Positions 1 to 10,648 of a stretch of DNA of 64,000 nt are shown here, piece after piece; position 1 is the stretch's first letter; each line of letters opens with the position of its first letter. Made by a program: the position numbers and the translations under genes. Source of the stretch: Symbiodinium natans (Eukaryota; Sar; Dinophyceae; Suessiales; Symbiodiniaceae); NCBI GenBank assembly GCA_905221605.1, contig CAJNDS010002561.1, forward strand, positions 248,001 to 312,000, in the 5' to 3' direction. The notes below the pieces were generated by a model. The model was not told where the DNA came from, ran no database searches, and saw only the letters and a list, made by a program, of their open reading frames with translations.

Positions 1-640
1 GCTCTTGGCATAGGCCAGGCTCTTGGCATAGGCCACCAGCCAGCGCGCATCATGAGCATCAGCTGGGCTGGCTCTTGGCATAGGCCACCAGCCAGCGCGC
101 ATCATGAGCATCAGCTGGGCTGGCTCTTGGCATATGGCCGCCAGCCAGCGCGCATCATGAGCATCAGCTGGGCTGGCTCTTGGCATAGGCCGCCAGCCAG
201 CGCGCATCATGAGCATCAGCTGGGCTGGCTCTTGGCATAGGCCGCCAGCCAGCGCGCATCATGAGCATCAGCTGGGCTGGCTCTTGGCATATGGCCGCCA
301 GCCAGCGCGCATCATGAGCATCAGCTGGGCTGGCTCTTGGCATAGGCCGCCAGCCAGCGCGCATCATGAGCATCAGCTGGGCTTGCTCTTGGCATAGCGC
401 GCATCATGAGCATCAGCTGGGCTGGCTCTTGGCATAAGCCGCCGGCCAGCGCGCATCATGAGCATCAGCTGGGCTTGCTCTTGGCATAGCGCGCATCATG
501 AGCATCAGCGTGGCTGGCTCTTGGCATAGGCCGCCAGCCAGCGCGCATCATGAGCATCAGCTGGGCTTGCTCTTGGCATAGCGCGCATCATGAGCATCAG
601 CGGGGCTGGCTTTTGGCATAGGCCGCCAGCCAGCGCGCAT
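1..640. repeat. Tandem repeat array, about 52-bp unit with shorter variants
   Basis: About a dozen head-to-tail copies of a GC-rich unit carry the shared words GCGCGCATCATGAGCATCAG and GGCTGGCTCTTGGCATAGGC. Most copies are about 52-53 bp apart. From about 380 onward a shortened variant of about 38 bp, lacking the GCCGCCAGCCA part, alternates with full copies. The array is already repetitive at base 1, so its left end lies outside the window, and it decays near 640. Both strands are open over part of the array, giving peptides with repeated tryptophan or alanine words. These are by-products of a repeat length near a multiple of three, and I do not call them genes. Confidence 0.93.
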
Positions 641-2574
641 CATGAGCATCCGCGGCCTGCCCGATTCTCACAGCTTCCAGCCTCTGCAAACCTTAAGGTT
701 CCCTGTCCAATACCTATCCTTGAGCAGATAGCACGTGACATCGGGACTCTGAGTCCCACCTGCCCCCTGTTCTCTCCATGGCGGGATGCAGGCCCGTAGT
801 GCATCTCTTTCTGAATGTAACTTGTATGTTACCCCCATATAGATCTCCATAGCAGCGTGGTGTTCACATCCTGAAGCTGATCTCCCACGCAGGCTGCCGA
901 CGCGGCGCTGCGCGAAATCCAAGCGGCCTCTGCCAGCAGCGGCCTTCGCACGCTGGAGCTCGGTGTGGGCCGGGCGCGTATCGCGTATGGGAGTTCAACA
1001 AGCGCAAGAGCTGAGGATACCCAAGCCATCCGCAAGCGACCCAAGCCCTGTGAAGAACGTGCCTCCACGGTTCTCAATGTGTCATATTCGTTGGCGCACA
1101 GCATTGCTTGAGCGCATGTCTCGGCAATCTGGTGTGTGGAGGTTTTGGCGCTCTTCGCGCGCTTCTGAAGCTGCGGCGCCATCATGTGACCCGGGCCCGA
1201 AAGGCCTGAAATCTTCAGAGATCTTCAGAGCATCTGCTTTGAGCCTGGAGCCTCGCACCCAGCTCCACGCGGGCTTCGCTCGCAGGTTTGGCAAGCCTGG
1301 ACACGACAGCGATTTCAAGCAGAAGTTCGCTCGCTTGCCGAGCAGCTGCATCAGCATATACTTCTTGCCGCAGGGGACACTGACTTTATGTAGCCAACAA
1401 CGAACAAGAGCCTGCCAGGTTTCCAGCATGTCACCGGCTGATCGCTCTGGCATCCCGGGTCATGCATGTGTCACCTGGCTGGAACAGTTGCTAGATGCTG
1501 GAGTTTGCCACTATGTTCGCCAAACAATCCTCATGAGAATTTCTCTTTTGGTGCATCCGACTGTCTGCCTCTGTGGCAGTAGCACAACTTTGCCTTCAGA
1601 CATCTCTGCATCCAAACAGGCGAGAGGACTTCCTGTGATGTGCTGAAAACGGCTTTGCAGGAAGGTGGTTGCAATGTAGAAGCAGCTCCGACTCTGGAGT
1701 TTCTTGCACGGGCAACATGGATCTCTGCTTGGGCTTCAACGGCAATCAAAGGCCAAAACAGGCAGGCGAGCTCAACGTGATTCTGAGAAGCTACGAGCCA
1801 GGCATGGACCACTGCTTGCATGGGGCATGTGGCATGAAGCATCATGCATCATGATGCCGTATCACAGACAGCAATGCCCACTTGGGCTTAGAATGCCTTG
1901 GGCATTGGATCTTGTCCGAGACAGAATCATGTTCATTCGGACATGTGTTGCAGGAACCAAATCTTTTACTTATGTGCATATAAGAAGCAATCATGCTTTG
2001 TGAGGCGACTGGCTTGGACGTCATGTAGATGATGCATCCAATCTGCATTTGTTTGCGAAGACGTGCCTTGTAAACAGGATCTTTCTGGAGTCGCCAGCTG
2101 TCAGCCTTTCAAGGTTCGTATGTTTGGCGAGCCTGTTTTGGCAGCAATCTTGCAGCCAGGCGGTGCCAGGCGCGCTGACATGATCTTGTTTTTCATGCGC
2201 GTGTTTGAGCTTCAAACGCTCTGCAGGGATGGTCTTCGCTTCTCCTTGCCCAGCGATGTCGCCGGCCTGAGGGCTGCCGTACACGACGCAGAGGAGCTGT
2301 AAACTACCCGTCAAGGTGATCAGCCTGTTCTAGGTCTCAGGGTTTAGGCCTTAGGTTGAGGTGTTAGGACGTTTGAGGCAGGACTGCTGCCGAGAGAGAA
2401 GAAACTGGACCACTCGATCCCACAGTGCTGAATGGCCTTTACCCCCAGTTCCATCATTACCCTTCAACCCTTCGTGCCGCATCGTGATCCACCAACAAAA
2501 GAGGAGGCCCATGCGGCCCCACTTCATCTGCAAAGTCTCGAGGAAAGTACGTGACTGAGATTGTTGCTTGTATG

Positions 2575-2607
<33 letters not shown>

Positions 2608-3346
2608 TGCTTCACTGCCATGTCAACGGGCACAGAGGTTTAGGGTAGAGGCGAAGCATTGCCCTCAATAAACACCATAACAAGAGCTGACACACAAGCT
2701 GCAACGCTTCAGCCACTTCATGTATTGGTTTGGCCAGCACCACCTTGTCTGCAAGCTGTCGAGCGTCGCTTGTCCAAACAGAGCCCCACGATCTGCAGAG
2801 TCTTGGCCCTGCAGTTGTGCCAGTTGTTTTGGAACGATCCACTGAGCGCCATGCCACTTGCCAGCACGTAGATGATGCCTGATCATGCTGAGGGTCGGGA
2901 GGGACATGTTGGTTTCTGTCATGCTTCCAGTCCAGAGGAGAGAAATAACGTTCAATAAAGGCTTTCCAGCCACAACTTGACAACTTCCGTTCCAGGATGA
3001 GAATACAGACAGCAGCGGCGCGAATGGCACGGCCAGGCATCAGATCTGTGAAGCTCAGACGCTTGATCGAAGATGGTTTGACAAACATGGGTTGGCAATT
3101 GGATGACAATGATTACTGACTCGGGGGAGGGGGGGGGGGGCCCCGCTCAGTGGCGAAGCCAAGGATTCTTCGACGCTGGGGCAGCGGTGGCCAAAAGCAA
3201 GGCAAGGCCCGCAGGAGCGTTCCTGAAACTAAAGCCTGCTGTATGTAAAATTTGTTTAGACGAAGTGCTACTGTAGGTTGATTTGGAAAGAGGTGCTTTG
3301 CGCCTATTGTGGCTATTGACATTGCCCCAACTTGCCCAATTTGCCA
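641..3346. other. Unassigned stretch before the sideroflexin gene
   Basis: No protein family is recognised here. A coding-looking segment on the + strand at about 893-1111 follows a CAG acceptor; it reads as an alanine/arginine-rich helix and ends in TGA. A second at about 2998-3120 reads as a basic peptide ending in acidic residues and TGA, and could be a last exon. A (TG)n tract lies at 2576-2603 and a G-run at 3128-3140. TTTAGGG occurs at 2639-2645. Long ORFs on both strands near 960-1850 overlap one another and show no family motif. Confidence 0.5.
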
Positions 3347-6300
3347 ATGGCAGAGGCTTCTCGCGCTTTGGCCGCGGGAGCCGGTGCTGGTGCCATCGGT
3401 TTGGCCCTGTGTGCGCCCCCGGCGCGTGCAGACGGGGCAGCCCAAGCAGGGCCCATCTTCACGATGGATGCGCCGAAGTTCGACCAGCTGCGTAGCTGAA
3501 TCAACGGTGGCTCCATCACTGCATGATGCTACTGTAGTAAGTCTGGTAAGACTTCAGGAGGCTGGGTACAAGATACTGTTGCAATTTTTGTTTCAGCATT
3601 TGCGTGGGCACCGCGCGGCTGTGGCGGAGATCTGCAACAAGATGTGGCCTGACATGGATGACATGCAGTGTGTGGCGAAGCAGCCTGTTGCCCAAGGTCC
3701 ACCTTCTACGGCCGACTGCAACTTGGATGCAACATGCCTGTGAAGCATGCATCTTCATAAACGTGGCACTGCGGAAAAGATCAAATCTGAGGATGGGCAT
3801 GTATGACTACATTGACCCTCGAACTCTTCTTCTGACCAGCGAAGACCTCAAGAAGTCGCAGGTGCGCTGGCGACCGCCGCTGTGTCGCCTGTGGGACCCT
3901 CGGTATATGCTTACTGTGCTTGGCTGGAGGAGCTTCTACAGAAGTACAAGGAGACGGGCAAGAAGCCAGAAGGCTTGCTTGCACCATGCTGTGACTGACG
4001 GGTCGCTGATTGCATCCTCCACATGTACTGCACCGGGCGCAGCATGTCAGGCGTGTCGGATGCGGACATGTGGCAAGCAAGGAAGAACGTGGAGGTCCCT
4101 CAGCCGCAGGTCCCACTTTCCCAAGTTCCCACAGCTTTCACCGTTTCAGATTTCTTTCATAGTGAATGCCAAGGTCAGCATTCATCCTGTCACTGGCGAG
4201 GAACTCTTGAAGGTTGGACGCATGCGGCTTGAATGAAGCCAGACAATCATCCTGTGTGCTTCCGCTGTTTGGGGTTGCCCATGTATTGTAACTGTGTGAC
4301 TTAGCCCTGACCTGGCCTGGCCTGCCATAGTGTCAGCCTCGGACGTTAAAGTCCCCCCCCCCCCCAGACAAGGGGCTCCACAGCAACGTGAAAAATAGAG
4401 CTCACAACAGAGCCGACTGCTGTCGAACGGAATAACTACCTTTCACCCTTTGATACGTAAATCGGGGCCCCCTCTGATAGCTTACATGTCGCGTTTCCGC
4501 GCGTAATCTCGGGTGCGGAAACCGCTCTTGAAGTCTCAGTTCGAGTAGTTGCAAACCATGTTGCGGCAGCAGCCTCGATGAAGCCAGCGCCCTGAAACAT
4601 GCAATTCTGATAATTCTTGGCTTCCGAAACCTCAGATCCCAAGCCCAGGTTCCCTTGCAGTAAAAACCCAATAGACAGTGAAAATCAGCCCGGAAGTATG
4701 GCCCTGACCCTTGAACCACCTCTGCCCTTGCCCAAGCCCAGGTCTGCCTTTGTTCCGATGAACGTGCCGCTCTGTGCCTTCATGCTGATGGCATCATCCA
4801 CCCCGCAGATACTTGCGGCGCAGTGGCCCGGTGCCCCAGTGATCTCTGCACATCAGAATCTCTAGGGCTGAGGGTTTAGAATAATAATAATCAGACTAAT
4901 AAGAGAATCACAGAAATTGCTAGTAATCATAGCAAAACGAATATAAATGATCCAGGGTCGGCCCCTGGAGATGACATGCAGAGCTCTGGATGTTTAGGGG
5001 TTAGCATGGGGGGGGGGGGGAAGGCTCTGCAGAACTGGCATCTCCGAGGCTGAATCAGACCTACAACGCGCTCAACAACTACGTCAACAGGTCAGGAGCA
5101 ACTGTCCCCAGCTCAGCTGACGATGAGCTAGTGGGGCAGTCTGCACATGAGTGTAGACTCGCAGCAGGCGCCATTCACAAATGATGACTGGAATTCCTGA
5201 CCCGAAGATGCTTTTTTTTCATGTGATCCTATCAATAGCGACCTCAGGTGGAGTGGTCTGCGCTTCTGCAGAGCTATGGTCTAGCAGTGACTGCCTCCTG
5301 CTCCATCGCTTTGGGTGCAGGCCTGGCGGACCTGCGTCAAAAATCTTATAGGGCAATCGCAAGTCTGTGGGGCTCTCTAGGGCTTTGGTGTCTCAGAGTC
5401 TCATGAGCTGACTTGGGTTTAGGGTTTGGGACAGGCATCGGCTCTTTATCCATGTCAGGACGCCTGATGAAGGCGGTGCCCTCTCTCCAGGTCATGGGAC
5501 CGTTTGTGCCTTGATTGCAGCTATGCTTTTCAAGGGTGGTTGGAATCTGAGGCCTGGCACAGGCCAAAGGCAATTGTCACCCTCTGGGATGAGTTCCTGT
5601 GTGGGGGCAGGAACATATTGCGCCTTGCACGCAGGTGCCGTACTTGGCAGTGATCTCAGCTGGTACCGCGAACGTTTCTTGGCAGCTACCGCCCACAAGA
5701 AGCCTTGTAGTTTCCAGCACCGGGACATTCAGGGGGAAAACTCTAGCTCCAGGTACTGGGAGGTGTAGTGGCAGTTCTTGAGCAGAGCCTGCTAGGCGGC
5801 TGGCTGATGCCGGTGGTAAAACGGCCATCCCTTCCTGATCCTGAGCTCTGCCAGCTCAGGTGTCTTTCACTCGGCTAGAGGAATGGTATGGCAAGGGCGT
5901 CACGCACCCAGCTGTCTTTCGAGATCACATGTAAGCTGACACAGGACGAGCCGCGTGCATTGACCGCTTGCTGCAACAATTCTTCATCTGCTTAACCGCC
6001 TGGCTACTCGTACTCACTACCACTCTTTCACAAGGACTCTGAGTGGTTCTGTTGCCACCCATGTCGCAGCGATGCTAGTCGTGTTCTGATGATACCGCCA
6101 GCTGCCATCACTGAAACCATTCTCTGCCACAGCCTGACATACGCAAGGGTCACCTTGGCCACTCAACGGCCAGCACAAGCGCTAAGTAAGAACCGCAGCA
6201 TACCGCGGGCGAGTCAGTGCACGACGGCTACGAGTGTCGTGGTGATGGTGAGGAAGTTCCGAAGACTTCGGAAGTTTATGCACCATTTTATGCACCATCT

Positions 6301-7475
6301 TCCTAGATTTCCTAGGTAGCCATTGTGGACGATGATGGGACGGAGCTGGGGATGTCCAGAGCTGCTGGCCAGATGGGTGGCTAGGCTACTACAGAGAGTA
6401 CTCGTATCTGAGAGACTGCTTCGACGTGTGCTCTCAGAACCTGAGAACCCGACGTGACATCTGATGACTGATTCTGTTGCGACGTGAAAGAGCACGAGCC
6501 CGAGGTGTCTTGCAGACTGTGCTGTCGCGATCTTGCTTCTTGCCGCGCGGCTGAGCCGATTGCGGCGCAAAGATCGAAGACATGGGCTCCACGACACGTC
6601 GTTACTCGAGGGAAGATCTCGTGAATCATGTGAATCAGGCCGATCGCTCCCATGGTCATGCCCATCATCGGCATGAAAGCGATTGGAAGCATCGCACCGG
6701 TCCTGACAGCTGGCATCCTGGGTGGCATTACCGAGATCGTGCAGCTTGTCCGCACCCTTCAGATTCACGTCAGGTGCGTGTGAAGCGACTCGAGAAGGCT
6801 GGCCCCCCGATTCATCTGTAAAACTCTGTTGTAGGCTGATCACTGGCTGCATCTCTGGCATGCTGCCCGTGGCCCTGGCACTTCTTCCGTGGCTTGGCGG
6901 TTTGTTCAAGGGTTGATCTAATTCGGCCCCAGGGCATGCTCAGAAGCTTATCTGTTCAAGCGTCAGCAGTTGATGCTCTCGCCCCTTGCAAGTTTGCGGC
7001 GTTGGCTTTCCTTCTGAGCCCCAAACGACAAGTGGACTCAACGCAGCAAACTGGGATTTGGGAGTTTGGTTTTTTTGGGGGGACTGAAGCGTCTACGTAG
7101 TCTACGAAGGTTTCGATCTCGGAGCTTCAGGTTGGGGTGCGGCTTTGTTAGTTCGGGGGTCTACAAAAACCTTATACACACTTCTTGTGCGCTGTCATGG
7201 TACTTCTTCCGCAGGTAGCTCACAGAGCCTCCATGGATTCCCCGTCATGATCTCTCCCGATAGCTTACACAGAATGTCATCCCTTGCTCCTAATGTGGGA
7301 TTCGTCATGGCACCCTTGTGGTTCCTTTAAGACTTCATCCTCATCCTTGCGTTCTGATACCTGCTGCCAGCGTGTAAGCCGTTCAGTTCAGGGCAGTTTT
7401 GCTCAAATATTCGGTGCAAGGCAGAAGATGGAGATCGCAGTCAGCAAGTTGGAGCCCGAATTCCAGAATCTTAAG
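3347..7475 (+). CDS. Sideroflexin-like mitochondrial carrier (multi-exon)
   Basis: The joined exons give sideroflexin motifs in order. The candidate N-terminal exon is 3347-3491: an alanine-rich leader, then DAPKFDQ, matching the family's D-x-P-R-[WF]-D-Q. The next exon ends at 3861 (IDPRTLLLTSEDLKKSQ). Then come 3930-3972, 4051-4109 (VSDADMWQARK), 4174-4226 (HPVTGEELLKVGRM), 4742-4825 (SAFVPMNVPLCAFMLM), 5049-5130 (LNQTYNALNNYVNRSG), 5272-5328 (ASCSIALGAGLA) and a segment from 5635 (YLAVISAGTANVS). A likely piece near 6080 reads SRVLMIPPAA, and 7421-7475 holds QKMEIAVSKLEPEFQNLK, the C-terminal L-E-P-E-[LF] motif. Phases agree from 3930 to 5328, with GC, GA and GT donors. Sideroflexins are inner-membrane carriers; human SFXN1 imports serine. 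Exons between 3491 and 3750, between 5328 and 5635, and from 5680 to 7420, and the final exon after 7475, are not resolved. The leader could be a targeting peptide. Confidence 0.87.
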
Positions 7476-8159
7476 GCCGACTCAAGCATGCCGTGCGCAC
7501 ACGCGGAAGCTGTAGTGGCCATAGTCATAGGCTTGGCTTGCTGCAGGATGCCAAGGGGCAGCCCATTACAAGAGTCTGGAAGCTGAGTTTCCCCAACTTG
7601 AGATGTTCGCGCTCCCACAAATCTCAAAAGGGATTCGCCATCCCATGACACACTGACACACTGAGGTGTTTGCAAACAAAGGCCTCTGAGCTGCTCATGC
7701 TGCAAAGCATCTGCAGATCGGTCCTTGATTTTCCCTGAGCCTTGGGCCGCTATGGTCACAACTGGGCAAAATGTGCAACATGGGCAACATGGGCAAAATG
7801 GGCCAATGGGCAAATGGGTTTAGGGTTGAGGGAAAGAGAGCATGGAGATGAATGAGCATCCAGCCTTAGTAGCCTTCGGATGTGCAGCCTCAGGATATGC
7901 CGTGGAGGCCTTCTCTGCTCTGAACCCAGACGCAGCCAATCCTGCATGAAGGAATTCATGCCGTTATCCATAGCTGTAGATTCTCACTCTGGTCAGGCCG
8001 AAGCTTGCGATACACAGAATAATTAAGCAGCATGACGCAGCCCAGCTAGCCAAGCACGCTTCTCTTCGGCAATCTGCTTCAGATGCCATTGGGCACAGAA
8101 GAGCTCTAAAAGCTGAGAAAGCGCACGCGCCAGCACGCGAGAAAGTTCCAGTCAAACTG

Positions 8160-8211
<52 letters not shown>

Positions 8212-8700
8212 GGTGGGTGGGTGGGTGGGTGGGTGGGTGGGTGGGTGGGTGGGGGGGCTGAAGTGCTGCCACAGGCTGCCTGCATGAAACTGGCATGTAA
8301 GTGAGCGCATGTTGCGGCCTTTCGCCCCAAGTGTAGAAGTCAGTGGCACGCCACCGAACCAGTCCATGAAGACAGGACGCATGCCAGCAGCCGCCTCAGT
8401 AACGAATCTGACTTGAGCCAGTTTCGTTGGGCATTTGGTCCTCTGGCAAGCATTTAATCGCACCACGATTGCCATTGCGACTGTGATTCGCAGTTTCGAT
8501 TATTGCTTTATGATGACTAGCTACTTGCTATGAATTTTATAGAATGCATGCTCACCCGGGACTGGAAAGGTCCGTTACTTTTACATATGCACGTGGTGTT
8601 CAAGCAATGTAGCGCATGATGTTTGTAGTTTGCTTGCTGCGACAGAGTTCAGTCAGGCGCTCCGAGTCTGTGCCGTGCTGTTGGCCGTACAGGCGTTTCA
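7476..8700. other. Unassigned stretch after sideroflexin
   Basis: The last sideroflexin exon or exons may lie here but were not found. Two + strand segments look coding: 7839-7943, starting ATGGAGATGAATGAG, and about 8029-8160, a lysine/alanine-rich helix that runs into the GT microsatellite. TTTAGGG occurs at 7819-7825. The rest holds no recognised gene. Confidence 0.4.
8162..8257. repeat. (GT)n followed by (GGGT)n microsatellite
   Basis: About 20 GT dinucleotides pass directly into about 13 copies of GGGT. The GGGT half has enough G3 runs to form G-quadruplexes, and the GT half is alternating purine-pyrimidine. Threonine/histidine/proline-rich ORFs on the opposite strand are read out of this repeat and are not genes. 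Confidence 0.95.
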
Positions 8701-8709
8701 GGTGCGGAG

Positions 8710-10648
8710 TTGGGATGGATGTACTTAGACTCTAAAGACGCAATCAAAGTGTCACAGCGCAACGTTTCAAGACCATGGCCCATAGTGAAAAGACCCCACG
8801 CCCTGCGGAATAAGAGGAAAAGCGTTCTCTGGCCTCGTGCGCAGGTCCAAGCTCGAGAACAGCGCTGTTCCCAAAAGGTATGCAGGTCCTCAGCAGGCAA
8901 CTCTTTTACACGCATATGCGAAGCAGGTATGAGCCATGGCACTTGTCAAAAGAACAGTGTGCAGAGCAGACGTAGCAGAGCAGAGTCTAGCAGTCTGGCA
9001 TCTGAGAGGTGCATCTGGCGAAGATGCATCGCTGCTGCAAGCGCGCCCCGCAAGCAAGCTGACTCAGGCACCTTGCACTGGGTCATGCATTCAAGCAGTT
9101 GCAATTGTGTTTGTGAATGGCTCGATGTTGGAGAAAGTGGCCCCTCGAAAGTTGATCACTCTGCAAGCGACCTGGCTTCAGGCACGACTGTCGAAAGCTA
9201 CAAAGCGGAAGCTTCGCCGTCAGCACAGCAAGCTCCACAACAAGGTAGCAGTCGGCGTGCATGATGCCTGCGGGAATCGTTTCTGTCACGATGCACAGCT
9301 GGGTTTCTTGCTGGTCCTAAGCCAAGTGACAAACGGAAACATGCAGCTGGTCGTTACCCGCAGATTTTGGATGGTACCGACTACCGCACAGACGCAGCGG
9401 AGTTCTTTGAGCAACTTGTCAGAACAGAAGTTCTTTGTTATAACCTTTGCGATTCCTTTGCGCGTGTGGCTCCCACCCAGCTGGGCTCAGGAAAGTCAAG
9501 GATGATTCTCTGGCGGAGCGCTGTCCATCCATCCACGTCATGACACTTGACGAGGCTGCTCGTGTCTGCTTCAATTTGCTTCAATCCTTGCCCACAACAT
9601 GAGAGGTGAACAGCCGGTGGCATGAAGAGCTTGAGCAGCTGAAGGAGGCCTGGCGGTGCAGAGAGAGCAGAGAGCCTGCTCGCTTCATGGTCTGTGTGGA
9701 CAGCTCTGAGATGGTTTTGGCTACTCCAGAGCCTTCTTCGTGCAGCGGCTGCAATCCTGCAGAGGAAACCCCGCCCGCAAAGTTTGACAAAGCCTTCAAG
9801 GCAGGGACGTGAGTGAGCTTTCAACCATTCACTATGGTTGTCGAATGTTTCCTGCAGCCGAAGAAGATCCAAACTGGCCCTGCGTGACGCGCAGGCATTC
9901 CGCCACGCATTTGCAGGAATACTCAACGACAATCAGCCGGTGTTGGTCAAGGCAGGTGAGTTGATTGCTTCAGTCACTGAGCCTGAAGAAGGGAGCACAG
10001 CTCCCAACATTTGCAGGGGCACGTTCCCAAGCAGCTTGGCTGGAGGGCCGCCACGCACTGGGGCAAGGACTGCACTTGTGACGTAGATGGCGTGGCGCAG
10101 CGCTGCATGAAGCTTCAGTCCAAGGAAGTTAAAGAACTGAATGTCTCCCTCATGTGGCCAAGCCCTCTTTAAAGAAAGTGCCACCCCAGAGCAGAATTCG
10201 AGAACGAGGATGCCTCTCTGTGCCGTCGGAGCATCGTGTCGCATCGAAAGATCACCGCAGGATGAGCTGGCGAATTACCTGGGCGATCTGCCATGGCAGA
10301 GGCCTTGATGTTGATCACTTGTGTGCGGCGAGCATCTCTGCACCTGGGAGGCAGTCCTTCGACTATCCAGAAGCCAGCATGCACTTTCTGCTAGTAACGG
10401 GCTCGTGGCGCACTGGGATGGTGCATTCAGGGATGGATTCGGAAGGAACGAGAGGAAGGAAGGAAGGAAGCAAGGAAAGCAAGGAAGGAAGGAAACCTGC
10501 TACAGCAATGGCTGAGGTGCCAGTGAACAAAGTGATGCGGGTATACGACTTGGTTGCGAGTTTTGCAGATCAGGATTGGGTTTACTCAACACACAGCCGC
10601 ACGACCTTCCGAGACTACGTGAGCCACAATGACAGCAGCTTGGCTTGA
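8710..10648 (+). CDS. Unidentified multi-exon protein (coding island)
   Basis: Several short + strand segments have protein-like composition and splice-like borders, but I recognise no family. About 9300-9430 reads QILDGTDYRTDAAEFFEQLV. About 9498-9602 reads VKDDSLAERCPSIHVMTLDE and then AARVCFNLLQ. About 9607-9810 includes WHEELEQLKEAW. About 9860-9955 reads ALRDAQAFRHAFAGILNDNQ. About 10019-10173 reads THWGKDCTCDVDGVAQRC and ends in TAA. About 10508-10648 starts ATGGCTGAGGTGCC and ends in TGA. A GGAA-rich purine run lies at 10454-10495. These may be exons of one gene or of two. Exon joins are not proven, and the long frame from 8710 to 9264 may be only partly coding. Confidence 0.4.

Noticed and set aside
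3540-3800. TFIIS central-domain-like segment (DPRTLLLTSEDLKKS)
   Set aside because: I first read this as a TFIIS middle domain. The downstream exons (HPVTGEELLKVGRM, LNQTYNALNNYVNRSG) show it is sideroflexin.
6214-6909. Minus-strand ORF of 231 codons
   Set aside because: It has Ser/His-rich random-looking composition with no family motif, and it lies within the sideroflexin gene on the opposite strand.
8106-8475. Minus-strand ORFs with Pro-Thr and Thr-His runs
   Set aside because: They are read straight out of the GGGT and GT microsatellite.
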